Shown in pieces: positions 26,604 to 35,946 of a DNA stretch of 64,000 nt. The notes beneath the pieces are model-generated. The model searched no databases. It was not told the DNA's origin and was given only the letters and a program-made list of their open reading frames with translations. Each line of letters begins with the position of its first letter. Positions within the stretch are counted from its first letter, which is position 1. The stretch is taken from positions 1 through 64,000 of the forward strand of contig PHET01000010.1 in NCBI GenBank assembly GCA_002841275.1, written 5' to 3'. The translations under genes and the position numbers were made by a program. The DNA comes from Actinobacteria bacterium HGW-Actinobacteria-7 (GTDB lineage: Bacteria > Actinomycetota > Coriobacteriia > Anaerosomatales > PHET01).

Positions 26604-28354
26604 TCCCACACCTCCTCAAGCGTTCCGTCATCGAGCATCTCGGACACCGGGCATCCGGGTATTCCGCCGAGCATCTCATCGATGCTGGCCCCCGGTGCGA
26701 CCATGGGGTAGACGCACTCCTCACCCACGACGCGGCAGTCCACGATTGCCGGACCGTCGTGATCGAAGGCCTTCTTGAGTGCTGCATCGAGTTCGGAGGG
26801 ATCCGTGACCCGCAGGCCAAGGCATCCGTACGCCTCGGCGAGCTTGACGAAGTCAGGACAGTCCTGCGGCAGCACGCTCGAGGAGTATCGGCGACCGTAG
26901 AAGAGCTCCTGCCACTGCCTGACCATACCCAGGTACCCGTTGTTCAAGATGATCACCTTGACCGGGAACCCGTTGATCGCCGCAGTCGCGAACTCCTGGC
27001 TGTTCATCTGGATCGAACCGTCACCGGCTATGTCGATGACAAGCGCGTCCGGACGACCCGCCTGTGCGCCGATGGCCGCGGGAAGACCGAATCCCATGGT
27101 GCCCAAGCCACCCGAGGAGATCCAGGATCGCGGATGGCGCAACGTATAGAACTGGCACGCCCACATCTGGTTCTGGCCCACTTCGGTCGCGATGATCGTT
27201 TCGCGGTCTGCGGTGAGCTCACTCACGCGCTGCACCACGTACTGCGGATGCAGCGCCCCCTCCTCGGGGCTGTAGTGAAGCGGGAACTGCTTGCGCCAGC
27301 GGTCCACCAACGCGACCCATCCCTGAGTGATGGGCTCGGCACCGGTCTTGCGCAGCTCCGCGACCATGCCCGCGAGCACGTTCTTCGCATCACCCACGAT
27401 GGGGACGTCGGCTTCCTTGTTCTTGCCGATCTCAGCGGGGTCCACATCGACATGGATGATCTTCGCCTTGTTGGCGAAGGTCGCGAGTTTGCCGGTCACA
27501 CGGTCGTCAAAGCGCACGCCGACCGCGATGAGCAGGTCGGTCTCGGTGATTGCATAGTTCGTGTACTTGGCGCCGTGCATCCCCGGCATGCCGATCCACA
27601 GGTGGTGGTCCTCGGGAAACGAGCCCTTGCCCATCATCGTCGTGACCACGGGGATCTGCATGAGCTCCGCGAGCTCCTTGAGTTCCTTGGACCCTTCAGA
27701 CGCGATGACCCCGCCGCCCACGTACAGAAGCGGCTTGTTGGCCTCTTTGATCAGAGTGACCGCTTGTTTGACCTGCTTGCCGTGGCCCCTGAAGGTGGGC
27801 TTGTAACCCGGCAGGTTCACGATCTCGGGATAGTCGAAATCAATCTCGGCCTTGCTGATATCGACTGGCACGTCGACGAGCACCGGGCCGGGCCGTCCGG
27901 TCGTGGCGATATGGAAGGCCTCCTTGATGATCTCGGGTAGCTCCTTGGCATCTTTGACCAGGTAGTTGTGCTTGGTGATGGGCACCGTGATACCCGTGAT
28001 GTCGATCTCCTGGAACGCGTCGGTACCAATGACCGCCGTGGCCACCTGAGCCGTGAATACGACCATGGGGATCGAATCCATGTACGCGTTCGCGATGCCG
28101 GTGATCGTGTTGGACGCGCCCGGGCCGCTCGTCACCAGCGCGACTCCGCACCTACCCGTCGCACGGGCATAGCCGTCCGCCATGTGCACGGCACCCTGCT
28201 CGTGACGCGGGAGCACGCTGCGGATCTGCTTCGAGTCGTACAGCGCATCGAATATGGGCAGCGCCACGCCACCGGGATAGCCGAACAGCACATCGACACC
28301 TTCGGCCTCGAGACTTCGCACGAGCGCCTGAGCGCCGTTCATCTGCTCCGTCAT
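26600..28354 (-). CDS. ilvB: Acetolactate synthase large subunit
   Basis: The protein has 584 residues and its ATG overlaps the ilvD stop (ATGA). It is a thiamine-diphosphate enzyme: catalytic Glu in [16 protein letters not shown] near residue 50, the FAD-binding middle domain, and the ThDP/Mg motif [15 protein letters not shown] near 440. [16 protein letters not shown] is the family signature. It makes acetolactate and acetohydroxybutyrate, the first shared step of branched-chain amino acid synthesis. Confidence 0.97.
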
Positions 28355-30018
28355 GACAACACCGCCCCCTTATCTGCCGAGGAAACCAGTTTCGCGTAGC
28401 GAGCGAGCACCCCGGACGTCACCCGAGGAGCGCGTGGCATCCACGCCGATCCACGAGCTGCGAACTCATCTGCCGAGATGTTCAGAGTCAGCGCGCCCGC
28501 GTCGATATCCACGGTCACGGAATCGCCTTCGGCGATAAGCGCGATCGGACCGCCTGATGCGGCCTCGGGCGAAACGTGACCGACCGCCGGTCCCTTCGTC
28601 GCGCCGGAGAACCGTCCGTCAGTGAGCAGGGCGACGCTCGAGGACAGGCCCATGCCACTGATCGCGCTCGTGGGCGTGAGCATCTCACGCATGCCGGGAC
28701 CGCCCTTGGGTCCCTCGTAGCGGATGACCACCACGTCGCCTTCGACGATGCGACCGGCCATGATGGCCTCGACCGCATCCTCTTCGCTATCGAAGACCCG
28801 GGCCGGACCCGTGTGTACCCTCATCGCGGCGGGTACGGCCGACTGCTTGACCACCGCCCCGTCCGGCGCGAGATTGCCGCGCAGGACGCGCAGGCCGCCC
28901 TCAGGATAGTGTGCGTCCTCCAGCCGTCGGATCATGGCTCCGTCGGCCTCGCGCGCCGAATCCATGATCTCGCCCATCGTCCGCCCGTCCACCGTGGGCG
29001 CGTCACGTTCAATCAGGTCACGCCGTCCCAGCTCACGCATGATGGCGGGGATGCCACCGGCTACGTAGAGATCCTCCATATGCAGGTTGCTGGCCGGACT
29101 GATGCGCACGAGGTTGGGGGTGCGCGCACTCACTGCCGACCAGTCATCGAGAGTGATGTCGGCCTCGGCCTCATGCGCGATCGCGGTCAGGTGAAGGACC
29201 GTGTTGCTCGATCCCCCGAACGCCATGTCGAGCGTCATCGCGTTGCGAATGCTCTTGGCGTTCATGATCTGTCTCGCGGTGACTCCTGACTCCAAGAGCT
29301 CCATCACACGCATGCCGGCCTGTTTCGCCAGACGGATGCGCTCGGAGTAGACCGCGGGAATGGTGCCGTTGCCAGGCAGCCCTATGCCGATGGCCTCCAC
29401 CAGACAGTTCATCGAATTGGCGGTGAACAGACCCGCGCACGAACCGCAGGTGGGGCACGCCTGGTTCTCGAGGGTGAGCAGGTCCTCTTCAGACATCGTG
29501 CCCGCGGCGACTTTGCCCACGGCGGTGAACACGGTATCCAGATCCACCGCCTCACCTTTGGGGCCACGACCGGCCAACATCGGGCCGCCGCTGATCACGA
29601 CGGTTGGCAGATCGAGCCGGGCGGCAGCCATGAGCATGCCGGGGATGACCTTGTCGCAGTTGGGAATCATGACGACTGCGTCGAATGCGTGAGCCGCCAC
29701 TGCGATCTCGACGCTATCGGCGATGACCTCTCGGCTGGCCAGTGAGTAGCGCATGCCTGCGTGGTTCATCGCGATGCCGTCACAGACGCCGATGGTCGAG
29801 ATCTCGAACGGCGTTCCGCCCGCCATGTAGATGCCGGCCTTCACGGCAGCACCGATCTTGTCGAGCATCAGGTGGCCGGGAATGATCTCGTTGGCCGAGT
29901 TAATCACCGCGATGAGCGGCCGGTTGATCTCAGCGTCGGTGAGTCCGTCAGCCTTGAGTAGGCTTCGGTGCGGGGCCTTGGAAAGCCCGCCTTTCATGCG
30001 GTCGCTCGTATGCGTCAT
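28351..30018 (-). CDS. ilvD: Dihydroxy-acid dehydratase
   Basis: The protein has 555 residues from the ATG of [11 protein letters not shown] (30018), preceded by GGGAAGGG; the open frame further upstream is non-coding leader. Cysteines of the Fe-S cluster are seen in [12 protein letters not shown] and [17 protein letters not shown], and the C-terminal [12 protein letters not shown] motif is present. It dehydrates dihydroxy-isovalerate and -methylvalerate and is oxygen-sensitive in the 4Fe-4S form. It is the first structural gene after the T-box leader, so ilvD, ilvB, ilvN and ilvC should all respond to leucyl-tRNA charging. Confidence 0.97.
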   Translation of the reverse strand: MTHTSDRMKGGLSKAPHRSLLKADGLTDAEINRPLIAVINSANEIIPGHLMLDKIGAAVKAGIYMAGGTPFEISTIGVCDGIAMNHAGMRYSLASREVIADSVEIAVAAHAFDAVVMIPNCDKVIPGMLMAAARLDLPTVVISGGPMLAGRGPKGEAVDLDTVFTAVGKVAAGTMSEEDLLTLENQACPTCGSCAGLFTANSMNCLVEAIGIGLPGNGTIPAVYSERIRLAKQAGMRVMELLESGVTARQIMNAKSIRNAMTLDMAFGGSSNTVLHLTAIAHEAEADITLDDWSAVSARTPNLVRISPASNLHMEDLYVAGGIPAIMRELGRRDLIERDAPTVDGRTMGEIMDSAREADGAMIRRLEDAHYPEGGLRVLRGNLAPDGAVVKQSAVPAAMRVHTGPARVFDSEEDAVEAIMAGRIVEGDVVVIRYEGPKGGPGMREMLTPTSAISGMGLSSSVALLTDGRFSGATKGPAVGHVSPEAASGGPIALIAEGDSVTVDIDAGALTLNISADEFAARGSAWMPRAPRVTSGVLARYAKLVSSADKGAVLS

Positions 30019-30078
30019 GCTTCGCCCTTCCCTGCGTGGGACGGCGGTGCCGCAGCGGCCGCACAAGCTATGCGCAAC

Positions 30079-30319
30079 GACACCCGTAATCCTCGGCGAC
30101 CTGGGAATGCGGTCGCGAAGGCGGGTGTCCACTCGTGCGGCAGGTAACGGATGCCACCGACCCGATCTACTTGCCCGGCCGTGTGCGAAGGTCGTTCGCG
30201 AGCATTAGCGGCCGGTCTTTTGTCCGGGTGGCTCAGGGGCGAGTTTCGAAGCGTCCCGCGTCGGGTTTCCAGCAACCCCGACTCTCTGTAGCGAGGATTA
30301 GCCTCTACTTTTCCCCGTC
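30079..30319 (-). promoter_or_regulatory. T-box riboswitch leader of the ilvD operon, probable Leu (CTC) specifier
   Basis: On the minus strand the region starts with GACGGGGAAAAGTAG, giving the AGTA element of the specifier-loop S-turn, then AGAGAG (30287-30282), the distal TTGCTGGAAACC motif typical of T-box stem I, and on the return side GAA followed by ACTCGCCCC. The CCCC closes the stem with the first GGGG. The codon CTC at 30243-30241 sits where the specifier should be. Downstream, GACACCCG (30129-30122) and CGGGTGTC (30086-30079) form a stem around an inner GCGACC/GGTCGC hairpin, as the terminator or sequestor. The canonical GGGTGGNACC sequence is not clear; a GAGTGGACACCC stretch is the nearest match. 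CTC is also the specifier of the Bacillus ilv-leu T-box. Confidence 0.78.
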
Positions 30320-30348
30320 AACGCCTATGCGTGTTCGGTTGGACGACG

Positions 30349-30377
30349 AGTATACGCGAGGCCGAGAAGGGCGGCAA
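30349..30377 (-). promoter_or_regulatory. Promoter of the ilvD operon
   Basis: On the minus strand a -35 TTGCCG (30377-30372) and a -10 TATACT (30354-30349) are separated by 17 bases. Transcription would start near 30342, about 20 bases before the T-box stem I, which is the expected arrangement for a T-box leader. Confidence 0.7.
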
Positions 30378-30505
30378 ACCCTGGGTAGATACCCTGAACG
30401 GCCGAAAAGCGCGCCCTGCGTACTCCAAAGGAACGTCGAACTGACGCCCTCGACCTATGAAGCGCCCCGCATCGGGTGACGATTTCATTAGTGGAGGTGG
30501 TCACG

Positions 30506-30778
30506 ATGCGTAAGGTAACCAGCACAGCAGCAATGGCGGTTCTGATCGTCGCATTCGCCATGGCCGCCCTCCCCACGAACCTCGCAGCCGCATCCGGCGC
30601 CGGTTCGGTCAACGTGACCACCACAGTCGTTCAGCGAGTCGCGCTAACGCTCAACGCGGCCGCCGCTGGTAGCGATGTCGCCCAGACCCAGTCGAATGTC
30701 GACAACAACGTGACATCCGCATGGATCACAGACGATGCAGGCAGCCGGCTGCAGATCACCGTGGTCCCCGCACCCTAA
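30506..30778 (+). CDS. Small secreted protein, 90 residues
   Basis: The ATG at 30506 follows GTGGAGGTGG; an in-frame ATG ten codons earlier has no ribosome site. A signal peptide (AVLIVAFAMAALPTNLAAA) leaves a mature protein of about 60 residues rich in Val, Thr, Ala and Asn and without cysteine or charge clusters. VNVTTTVVQRVALTLN and a late RLQITVVPAP suggest two or more beta strands. I do not recognise the family. It stands alone between the divergent ilvD leader and the convergent propeller gene. Confidence 0.7.
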   Translation: MRKVTSTAAMAVLIVAFAMAALPTNLAAASGAGSVNVTTTVVQRVALTLNAAAAGSDVAQTQSNVDNNVTSAWITDDAGSRLQITVVPAP

Positions 30779-30813
30779 CGCCGAGCCGCGATCACAGCAC
30801 CGCATCCGAGAGA

Positions 30814-31992
30814 CTAGCGACCGCCTACCACCAAGGCCTTGCGTCCCAGGCCGTCCTTTTCCACTCGATACAGCGTGGTGGCCTCTCCCTGGAACTGGTT
30901 GCCCTCGACGTAGTAGAGGTACGTGCCATTGGAATTCCAACAGCGGGGGTATGCATCCCGCCGGGAGTCCGGACGAATCTCCGCCCCTCCGCCGAGCCTG
31001 AGAATGCTCACACGGGAGTATCCATCATCACCGGTCGACGCGGCCGCAAGCCGTGAGCCGTCCGGGGACAGGCGCAAAACGCCCCATGTTGTCTGGGAAC
31101 CGTCCGAAGGAGCACCGAACACCGGCGTGACACCCGTGCCGTCCAGCCCGACTGAGATTATGCTCGCCGGGCCCTGTGGCGCCAGCATGCCTACGAACAC
31201 ACGATCGTCGCTCACGGCCACAGCACTCACGACACCCGGCGGCAACGCCATCGGAGCGAACGCGCCGCTGTCTTGAGACAGATAGAGCTGCACAGTCGTT
31301 CCGTCTGACGCTTGGACGGGCGTGGAGTCCATCACCACGACGCTTCGCCCATTCGGGGAGACTGACGTTGCATCGCCCGGGCAGAGCATCACCGGATGGG
31401 AGCCGCGTCTCTCCACCTCCCACACCGACGAGGGAGCGTACTCCTTGGTGTCTCTCCGGAAGAAGAGAACGTGCGTCGAATCAGGCGCCCAGACCGGACA
31501 CGCGTCGATTGCCGAGGAGACCTCGGTCTTGGCGCCTGACGCCACATCGAACAGAGTGAGCCTCATGTCGGAAACGACTGCCAGGGTGCCGCCGTCAGGG
31601 GAAAGAGCATACGACCCGCTTGTCGAGTGCCCGATCTTCTTGGCGTTCGTGCCATCCTCATGCGCTATATAGACGGAACCGTCCAGTTCGTAGGCTATGC
31701 GTGCGGCGCGGACGAACGCGGGGGTCGCACGGCCGGGCTGGGCTGATGAAGACGCCGGCTGGGCCGCGGCGGTCCCTGTGCCTGGTGACGACGCGGGTGC
31801 TGAGGCCACAGCCGAGGCCGTGCTCTCCTGGGCCGGGTCGATGGAGGCGGCCTGCATGGCCGTGTCATCCTTGGGCCCGATGAAGACTGCCCACAACGCC
31901 CACCCCGCGAGCGCAACGCCCAGAACGGCCGCGAGCGAAACGGCCGCTACCTGAAGCATGTGGTTTCTGTCGTTGGGTTCAACCGCGTGCAC
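30814..31992 (-). CDS. Membrane-anchored TolB/WD40-like propeller protein
   Basis: The protein has 392 residues from a GTG at 31992; an ATG at 31959 is the alternative, and longer frames overlap the response regulator. A TM helix (VSLAAVLGVALAGWALWAVF) is followed by an Ala/Ser/Pro-rich linker of about 65 residues and then a beta-propeller with repeats such as ALSPDGGTLAVVSD, VWAPDSTHVLFFR, VSPNGRSVVVMDS and RLSPDGSRLAAAS. The domain should lie outside the membrane. Eight bases separate it from the upstream response regulator gene, so it may sense or report something for that regulator. The role is unknown. Confidence 0.8.
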   Translation of the reverse strand: MHAVEPNDRNHMLQVAAVSLAAVLGVALAGWALWAVFIGPKDDTAMQAASIDPAQESTASAVASAPASSPGTGTAAAQPASSSAQPGRATPAFVRAARIAYELDGSVYIAHEDGTNAKKIGHSTSGSYALSPDGGTLAVVSDMRLTLFDVASGAKTEVSSAIDACPVWAPDSTHVLFFRRDTKEYAPSSVWEVERRGSHPVMLCPGDATSVSPNGRSVVVMDSTPVQASDGTTVQLYLSQDSGAFAPMALPPGVVSAVAVSDDRVFVGMLAPQGPASIISVGLDGTGVTPVFGAPSDGSQTTWGVLRLSPDGSRLAAASTGDDGYSRVSILRLGGGAEIRPDSRRDAYPRCWNSNGTYLYYVEGNQFQGEATTLYRVEKDGLGRKALVVGGR

Positions 31993-31999
31993 AAGCGCA

Positions 32000-32653
32000 C
32001 TACCCGTCGAGAGTGGTGATGCCCTCGCGCAGTGCGTAGCGGACAAGGTCGGCCATCGAGTTCGTGTCCGTCTTCTCCATGACCTGCCGGCGATGTGCCT
32101 CGACGGTCTTCACACTGAGGTGCAGCGCCTGAGCCACCTGCTTGGCGGTCATCCCCTCGGCAAGCATACGAAGCACTTCGAGCTCTCTGGGCGAAAGCTC
32201 CTTGTGCGAGAGACCCGGCTGCGACGAAGTGCGGCCGAGCGCCTGGTTGACCACCACGGCCTGAACCCCGGGGCTGAGATAGACGCCACCCGAGAGCACG
32301 TGGGTCAATGCCTGATCGAGCTCGGCGAACGCGTCACCCTTGAGGACGTAACCCGCGGCACCTGCTTGAAGCGCTGACGAAACGAAGTGCTCCTCGGCGT
32401 GGCCTGAAAGGACTATCACCTTCGTGCCCGGAGAGGCCTCGAGTACCTGGCGGGTGGCCTCTATGCCGTTGAGTCCGGGCATCCCCAGGTCCATCACCAC
32501 GACGTCAGGCGAGTGCGTACGCACCGCTTCAAGCGCTTCGATACCATCAGCCGCCTGCGCGACGACTTCGTATTGATGGTTCGAAGAGAGCTGCAGGGTC
32601 AGACCTTCGCGCATCATTTGATGATCGTCAGCGACGACAACGCGTATAGGCAC
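32000..32653 (-). CDS. NarL/FixJ-family response regulator
   Basis: The protein has 217 residues with a GTG start. The receiver domain shows the acidic pair Asp9/Asp10, phospho-acceptor Asp55 in VVVMDLGMPG, and Lys105 in YVLKGD. The C-terminal LuxR-type helix-turn-helix is complete (LSPRELEVLRMLAEG, then VKTVEAHRRQVM). No histidine kinase gene lies nearby, so it is an orphan. It precedes the propeller gene by 8 bases and probably shares its transcript. Confidence 0.95.
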   Translation of the reverse strand: MPIRVVVADDHQMMREGLTLQLSSNHQYEVVAQAADGIEALEAVRTHSPDVVVMDLGMPGLNGIEATRQVLEASPGTKVIVLSGHAEEHFVSSALQAGAAGYVLKGDAFAELDQALTHVLSGGVYLSPGVQAVVVNQALGRTSSQPGLSHKELSPRELEVLRMLAEGMTAKQVAQALHLSVKTVEAHRRQVMEKTDTNSMADLVRYALREGITTLDG

Positions 32654-32859
32654 TACTTTCGTCCCCTCTCGCCAGCTCTCTTTGACAGGTACACCTTACT
32701 ACGAACCGTCCGTCGGGCAAACACGTCCCGCAAGCGGAAACCCGTGGCACACGCAGCCCTTGCAGCGCGTCGGCATGTAGTCCGGGGGTTGGGCGACCGA
32801 AGATAGAAGTACAACGGACGCACGCCTCCTCCCCCCCCTGAGGCATGCTGACACAAAGA

Positions 32860-32912
32860 GAACACACCGCTCCTCCTACGAGTAGTGACCACTCCAAAGG
32901 AGCGGTGTGTTC
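32860..32912. repeat. 15-bp perfect inverted repeat in a divergent intergenic region
   Basis: GAACACACCGCTCCT (32860-32874) and its exact complement (32898-32912) are separated by 23 bases. The region lies between the response regulator gene (minus) and the XRE regulator gene (plus). Read on the minus strand, a TTCTCTTTGTG stretch follows the stem, so it could be a terminator of an antisense or leader RNA. A two-site operator is the other reading. Confidence 0.5.
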
Positions 32913-32958
32913 GCGCCCTCTCCCTATGTACTCGCCCCTTCGCGTCGTCGATGCTTAC

Positions 32959-32974
32959 TGTGAGCAAGGTCACA
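32959..32974. promoter_or_regulatory. CRP/FNR-type operator, TGTGA-N6-TCACA
   Basis: TGTGAGCAAGGTCACA is a perfect palindrome with the consensus of the CRP family and lies 38 bases upstream of the XRE gene start. Whether it acts from an activating or repressing position is unclear, because no clean -35/-10 pair is visible. The regulator itself is not in the window. Confidence 0.5.
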
Positions 32975-33012
32975 CAGTTCTACAGACGATGATTGAAGCC
33001 AGGGGGCCCACG

Positions 33013-33543
33013 ATGATTCGCACGAAGACAACCGGCGACGCAATGACGGGAACGCGCATCAAGCAAGCGCGTCAGCGAGCGGGAATGCGTCTGGTCGACC
33101 TCTCCACTGCAACAGGCGTCAGCACAAGCCTGCTCTCGCGCATCGAGACCGGCCGCCGGCGTCCGCACAAGGAGTTGCTGGAATCCATCGCCATCGCACT
33201 CGACCTCGAAGAGACTCAGCTCACTGGTCGGCCTGAAGCGCCTGTGGCTGCTCCCGCCGAGAACCACTGGCCGGTCGTCATGCCCAATGTCGCCAGCGAC
33301 GTGCACCAGCAGGTGATCACGGTCGCCGACATCGCACTCAGTACTGCGATGCGTGAGACGCTCGAAACCATCGACTCTTCCTCGGCATCAGAGCGGTACA
33401 GGGCCTGCAAGAACCTCGCGGCACTCGCCAGCCGACCGCTCGAGACCATCTTCAAGGTCAGCCTGGAAGATGATGATCCAGCCGTGCGTGAGGCCGCGTC
33501 ACAACTGCTCGCGACGCTCAGCCAGTCGTACTGCGCAGTCTAG
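33013..33543 (+). CDS. XRE-family transcriptional regulator with a helical C-terminal domain
   Basis: The protein has 176 residues from the ATG at 33013, preceded by AGGGGG; a later ATG (33043) would still keep the domain. An HTH_XRE domain covers about residues 12-65 (GTRIKQARQRAGMRLVDLS, then VSTSLLSRIETGRRRPHKE). A linker is followed by about 75 residues of short helices (ALSTAMRETLETI, RYRACKNLAALAS, DDPAVREAASQLLATL) that look like a HEAT-type fold. It carries no sensor motif. It sits behind a CRP-like palindrome. Confidence 0.85.
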   Translation: MIRTKTTGDAMTGTRIKQARQRAGMRLVDLSTATGVSTSLLSRIETGRRRPHKELLESIAIALDLEETQLTGRPEAPVAAPAENHWPVVMPNVASDVHQQVITVADIALSTAMRETLETIDSSSASERYRACKNLAALASRPLETIFKVSLEDDDPAVREAASQLLATLSQSYCAV

Positions 33544-33580
33544 ATCTTCCGCGCACGTGCCACGCTGGTGATGGCCTGGG

Positions 33581-34672
<1,092 letters not shown>

Positions 34673-34722
34673 GCGTCTGTTGCCTTTCACGTGTGTGTGG
34701 TCTGAACGATGTGGTGTGCGCG

Positions 34723-35376
34723 CTAGGTGGTCTTCTTCTTGCGGCCCTTCTTGGGGGCACACTCGACGATTCGGCTGGCGCGACGCTTCAGTAGCCCCTT
34801 GCCGAACTCGGAGTCGAAGGTCATAAGCTCGGCTGCTGAGAGCTTGACCGCGTCCGAGGAGTTGCCGCTTGTCAGCCGGTAGAGACTGGACAGCATCGCG
34901 GGAAACTCGGTGTCCCCGTGATAGCAGCGAACCGCTTCGGCCACGAGTGGCCAGATGCGCTCGGAGCGGTGCTCGGTGGTCGAGCCGTAGTGCGTCATCA
35001 CGCGAAACGCGGCAAGGCGAACCGTACCGGACTCCTCATCGTGCAAAGCAAGCTCGGCTCCTGCGAGTGCCCGGTCCACAAGACGCGCATCGACTGCGAT
35101 GAGCTTGTCGAACACGCCCAGGACCTCCCAACGGGTCTGAGATTCCGGACGGTGGAGCGCGTCGGCCAGGTCGTCGGCGAACGGTTTGAGCATCGCCGGT
35201 TCGTGCAAGGCGATATCGTGTACGACGCTTGCAGCGAACTGACGCAACCTGCGGTCGTCACCGGCGAGTGCGGCGACAACGCTTGCGAGTGCGACAGGAT
35301 CGGCGATCGCCCGCTGGGCGACCTCGGCTTTGTCCTGATCGGGACTCAACGCCCAAACGGTGGGTTTCTTGGCCAT
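34723..35376 (-). CDS. HEAT-repeat-like protein
   Basis: The protein has 217 residues from the ATG 5 bases after GGAGC. It is mostly helical with repeats such as [41 protein letters not shown] and [13 protein letters not shown], a HEAT-type array, and ends in a lysine-rich tail (KKGRKKK). No catalytic motif is seen. The first 25 residues resemble the start of small HEAT proteins that occur singly in Coriobacteriia and Chloroflexi, but I cannot assign a role. It lies between the aconitase small subunit and isocitrate dehydrogenase in one operon, which suggests a function linked to that pathway or to its protein partners. Confidence 0.75.
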   Translation of the reverse strand: MAKKPTVWALSPDQDKAEVAQRAIADPVALASVVAALAGDDRRLRQFAASVVHDIALHEPAMLKPFADDLADALHRPESQTRWEVLGVFDKLIAVDARLVDRALAGAELALHDEESGTVRLAAFRVMTHYGSTTEHRSERIWPLVAEAVRCYHGDTEFPAMLSSLYRLTSGNSSDAVKLSAAELMTFDSEFGKGLLKRRASRIVECAPKKGRKKKTT

Positions 35377-35413
35377 TGGTGCTCCTTCGTGGTGAGACGC
35401 CGTGCGTCCCGAC

Positions 35414-35914
35414 CTACAGGTTGAATCCGCCGTGCTTCTTGAAGTGTTCCACCAGTCCGCCATCGGCAAGCAGCTGGGCCATGACCGGCGGCAGCGGCGG
35501 GAACGGGATGGTCGTGCCCTTGGTCGTGTTGCGCAACACACCGGCCTCGAGGTCGACCGCAAGCTGATCGCCGTCGTCGATGAGGTCCGTGTCGCACTCG
35601 ATGACCGGGAGCCCGGTATTGATGGCATTGCGGTAGAAGATGCGAGCGAAGCTCTTGGCGAGCACCGCCTTCGTGTTGCTGTGAATCAACACGAGCGGCG
35701 CCTGCTCCCGGCTCGAACCCATGCCGAAGTTCTTCCCGGCCACCAGGAACCCGCCTTCGGGCTTCACCTTGTTGTAGTACTCCGGGTCGAGCTCCTCCAT
35801 GGCGTGATGCGCCATGACTTCCATGTCGTTGCTCTTGAACTTGTACTTGCCACTGATGATGTAGTCGGTGTTGATGTCGTCGCCGTACTTGAAGGCCTTG
35901 GCCTGAAGTTCCAT
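35414..35914 (-). CDS. LeuD-like small subunit of an aconitase-type hydro-lyase
   Basis: The protein has 166 residues. FGMGSSREQAP and [18 protein letters not shown] are shared with LeuD, but the specificity loop after DTDYIISGKY reads KFKSND, not the YLNTS of the leucine enzyme at 7257-7751. The change in this loop is known to alter substrate choice between isopropylmalate, homoaconitate and citrate. With the large subunit 32 bases upstream it probably hydrates cis-aconitate or homoaconitate. Confidence 0.88.
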   Translation of the reverse strand: MELQAKAFKYGDDINTDYIISGKYKFKSNDMEVMAHHAMEELDPEYYNKVKPEGGFLVAGKNFGMGSSREQAPLVLIHSNTKAVLAKSFARIFYRNAINTGLPVIECDTDLIDDGDQLAVDLEAGVLRNTTKGTTIPFPPLPPVMAQLLADGGLVEHFKKHGGFNL

Positions 35915-35946
35915 GTGGTCGTCTCCCCTAGCTTCTCGAGTTCGCC

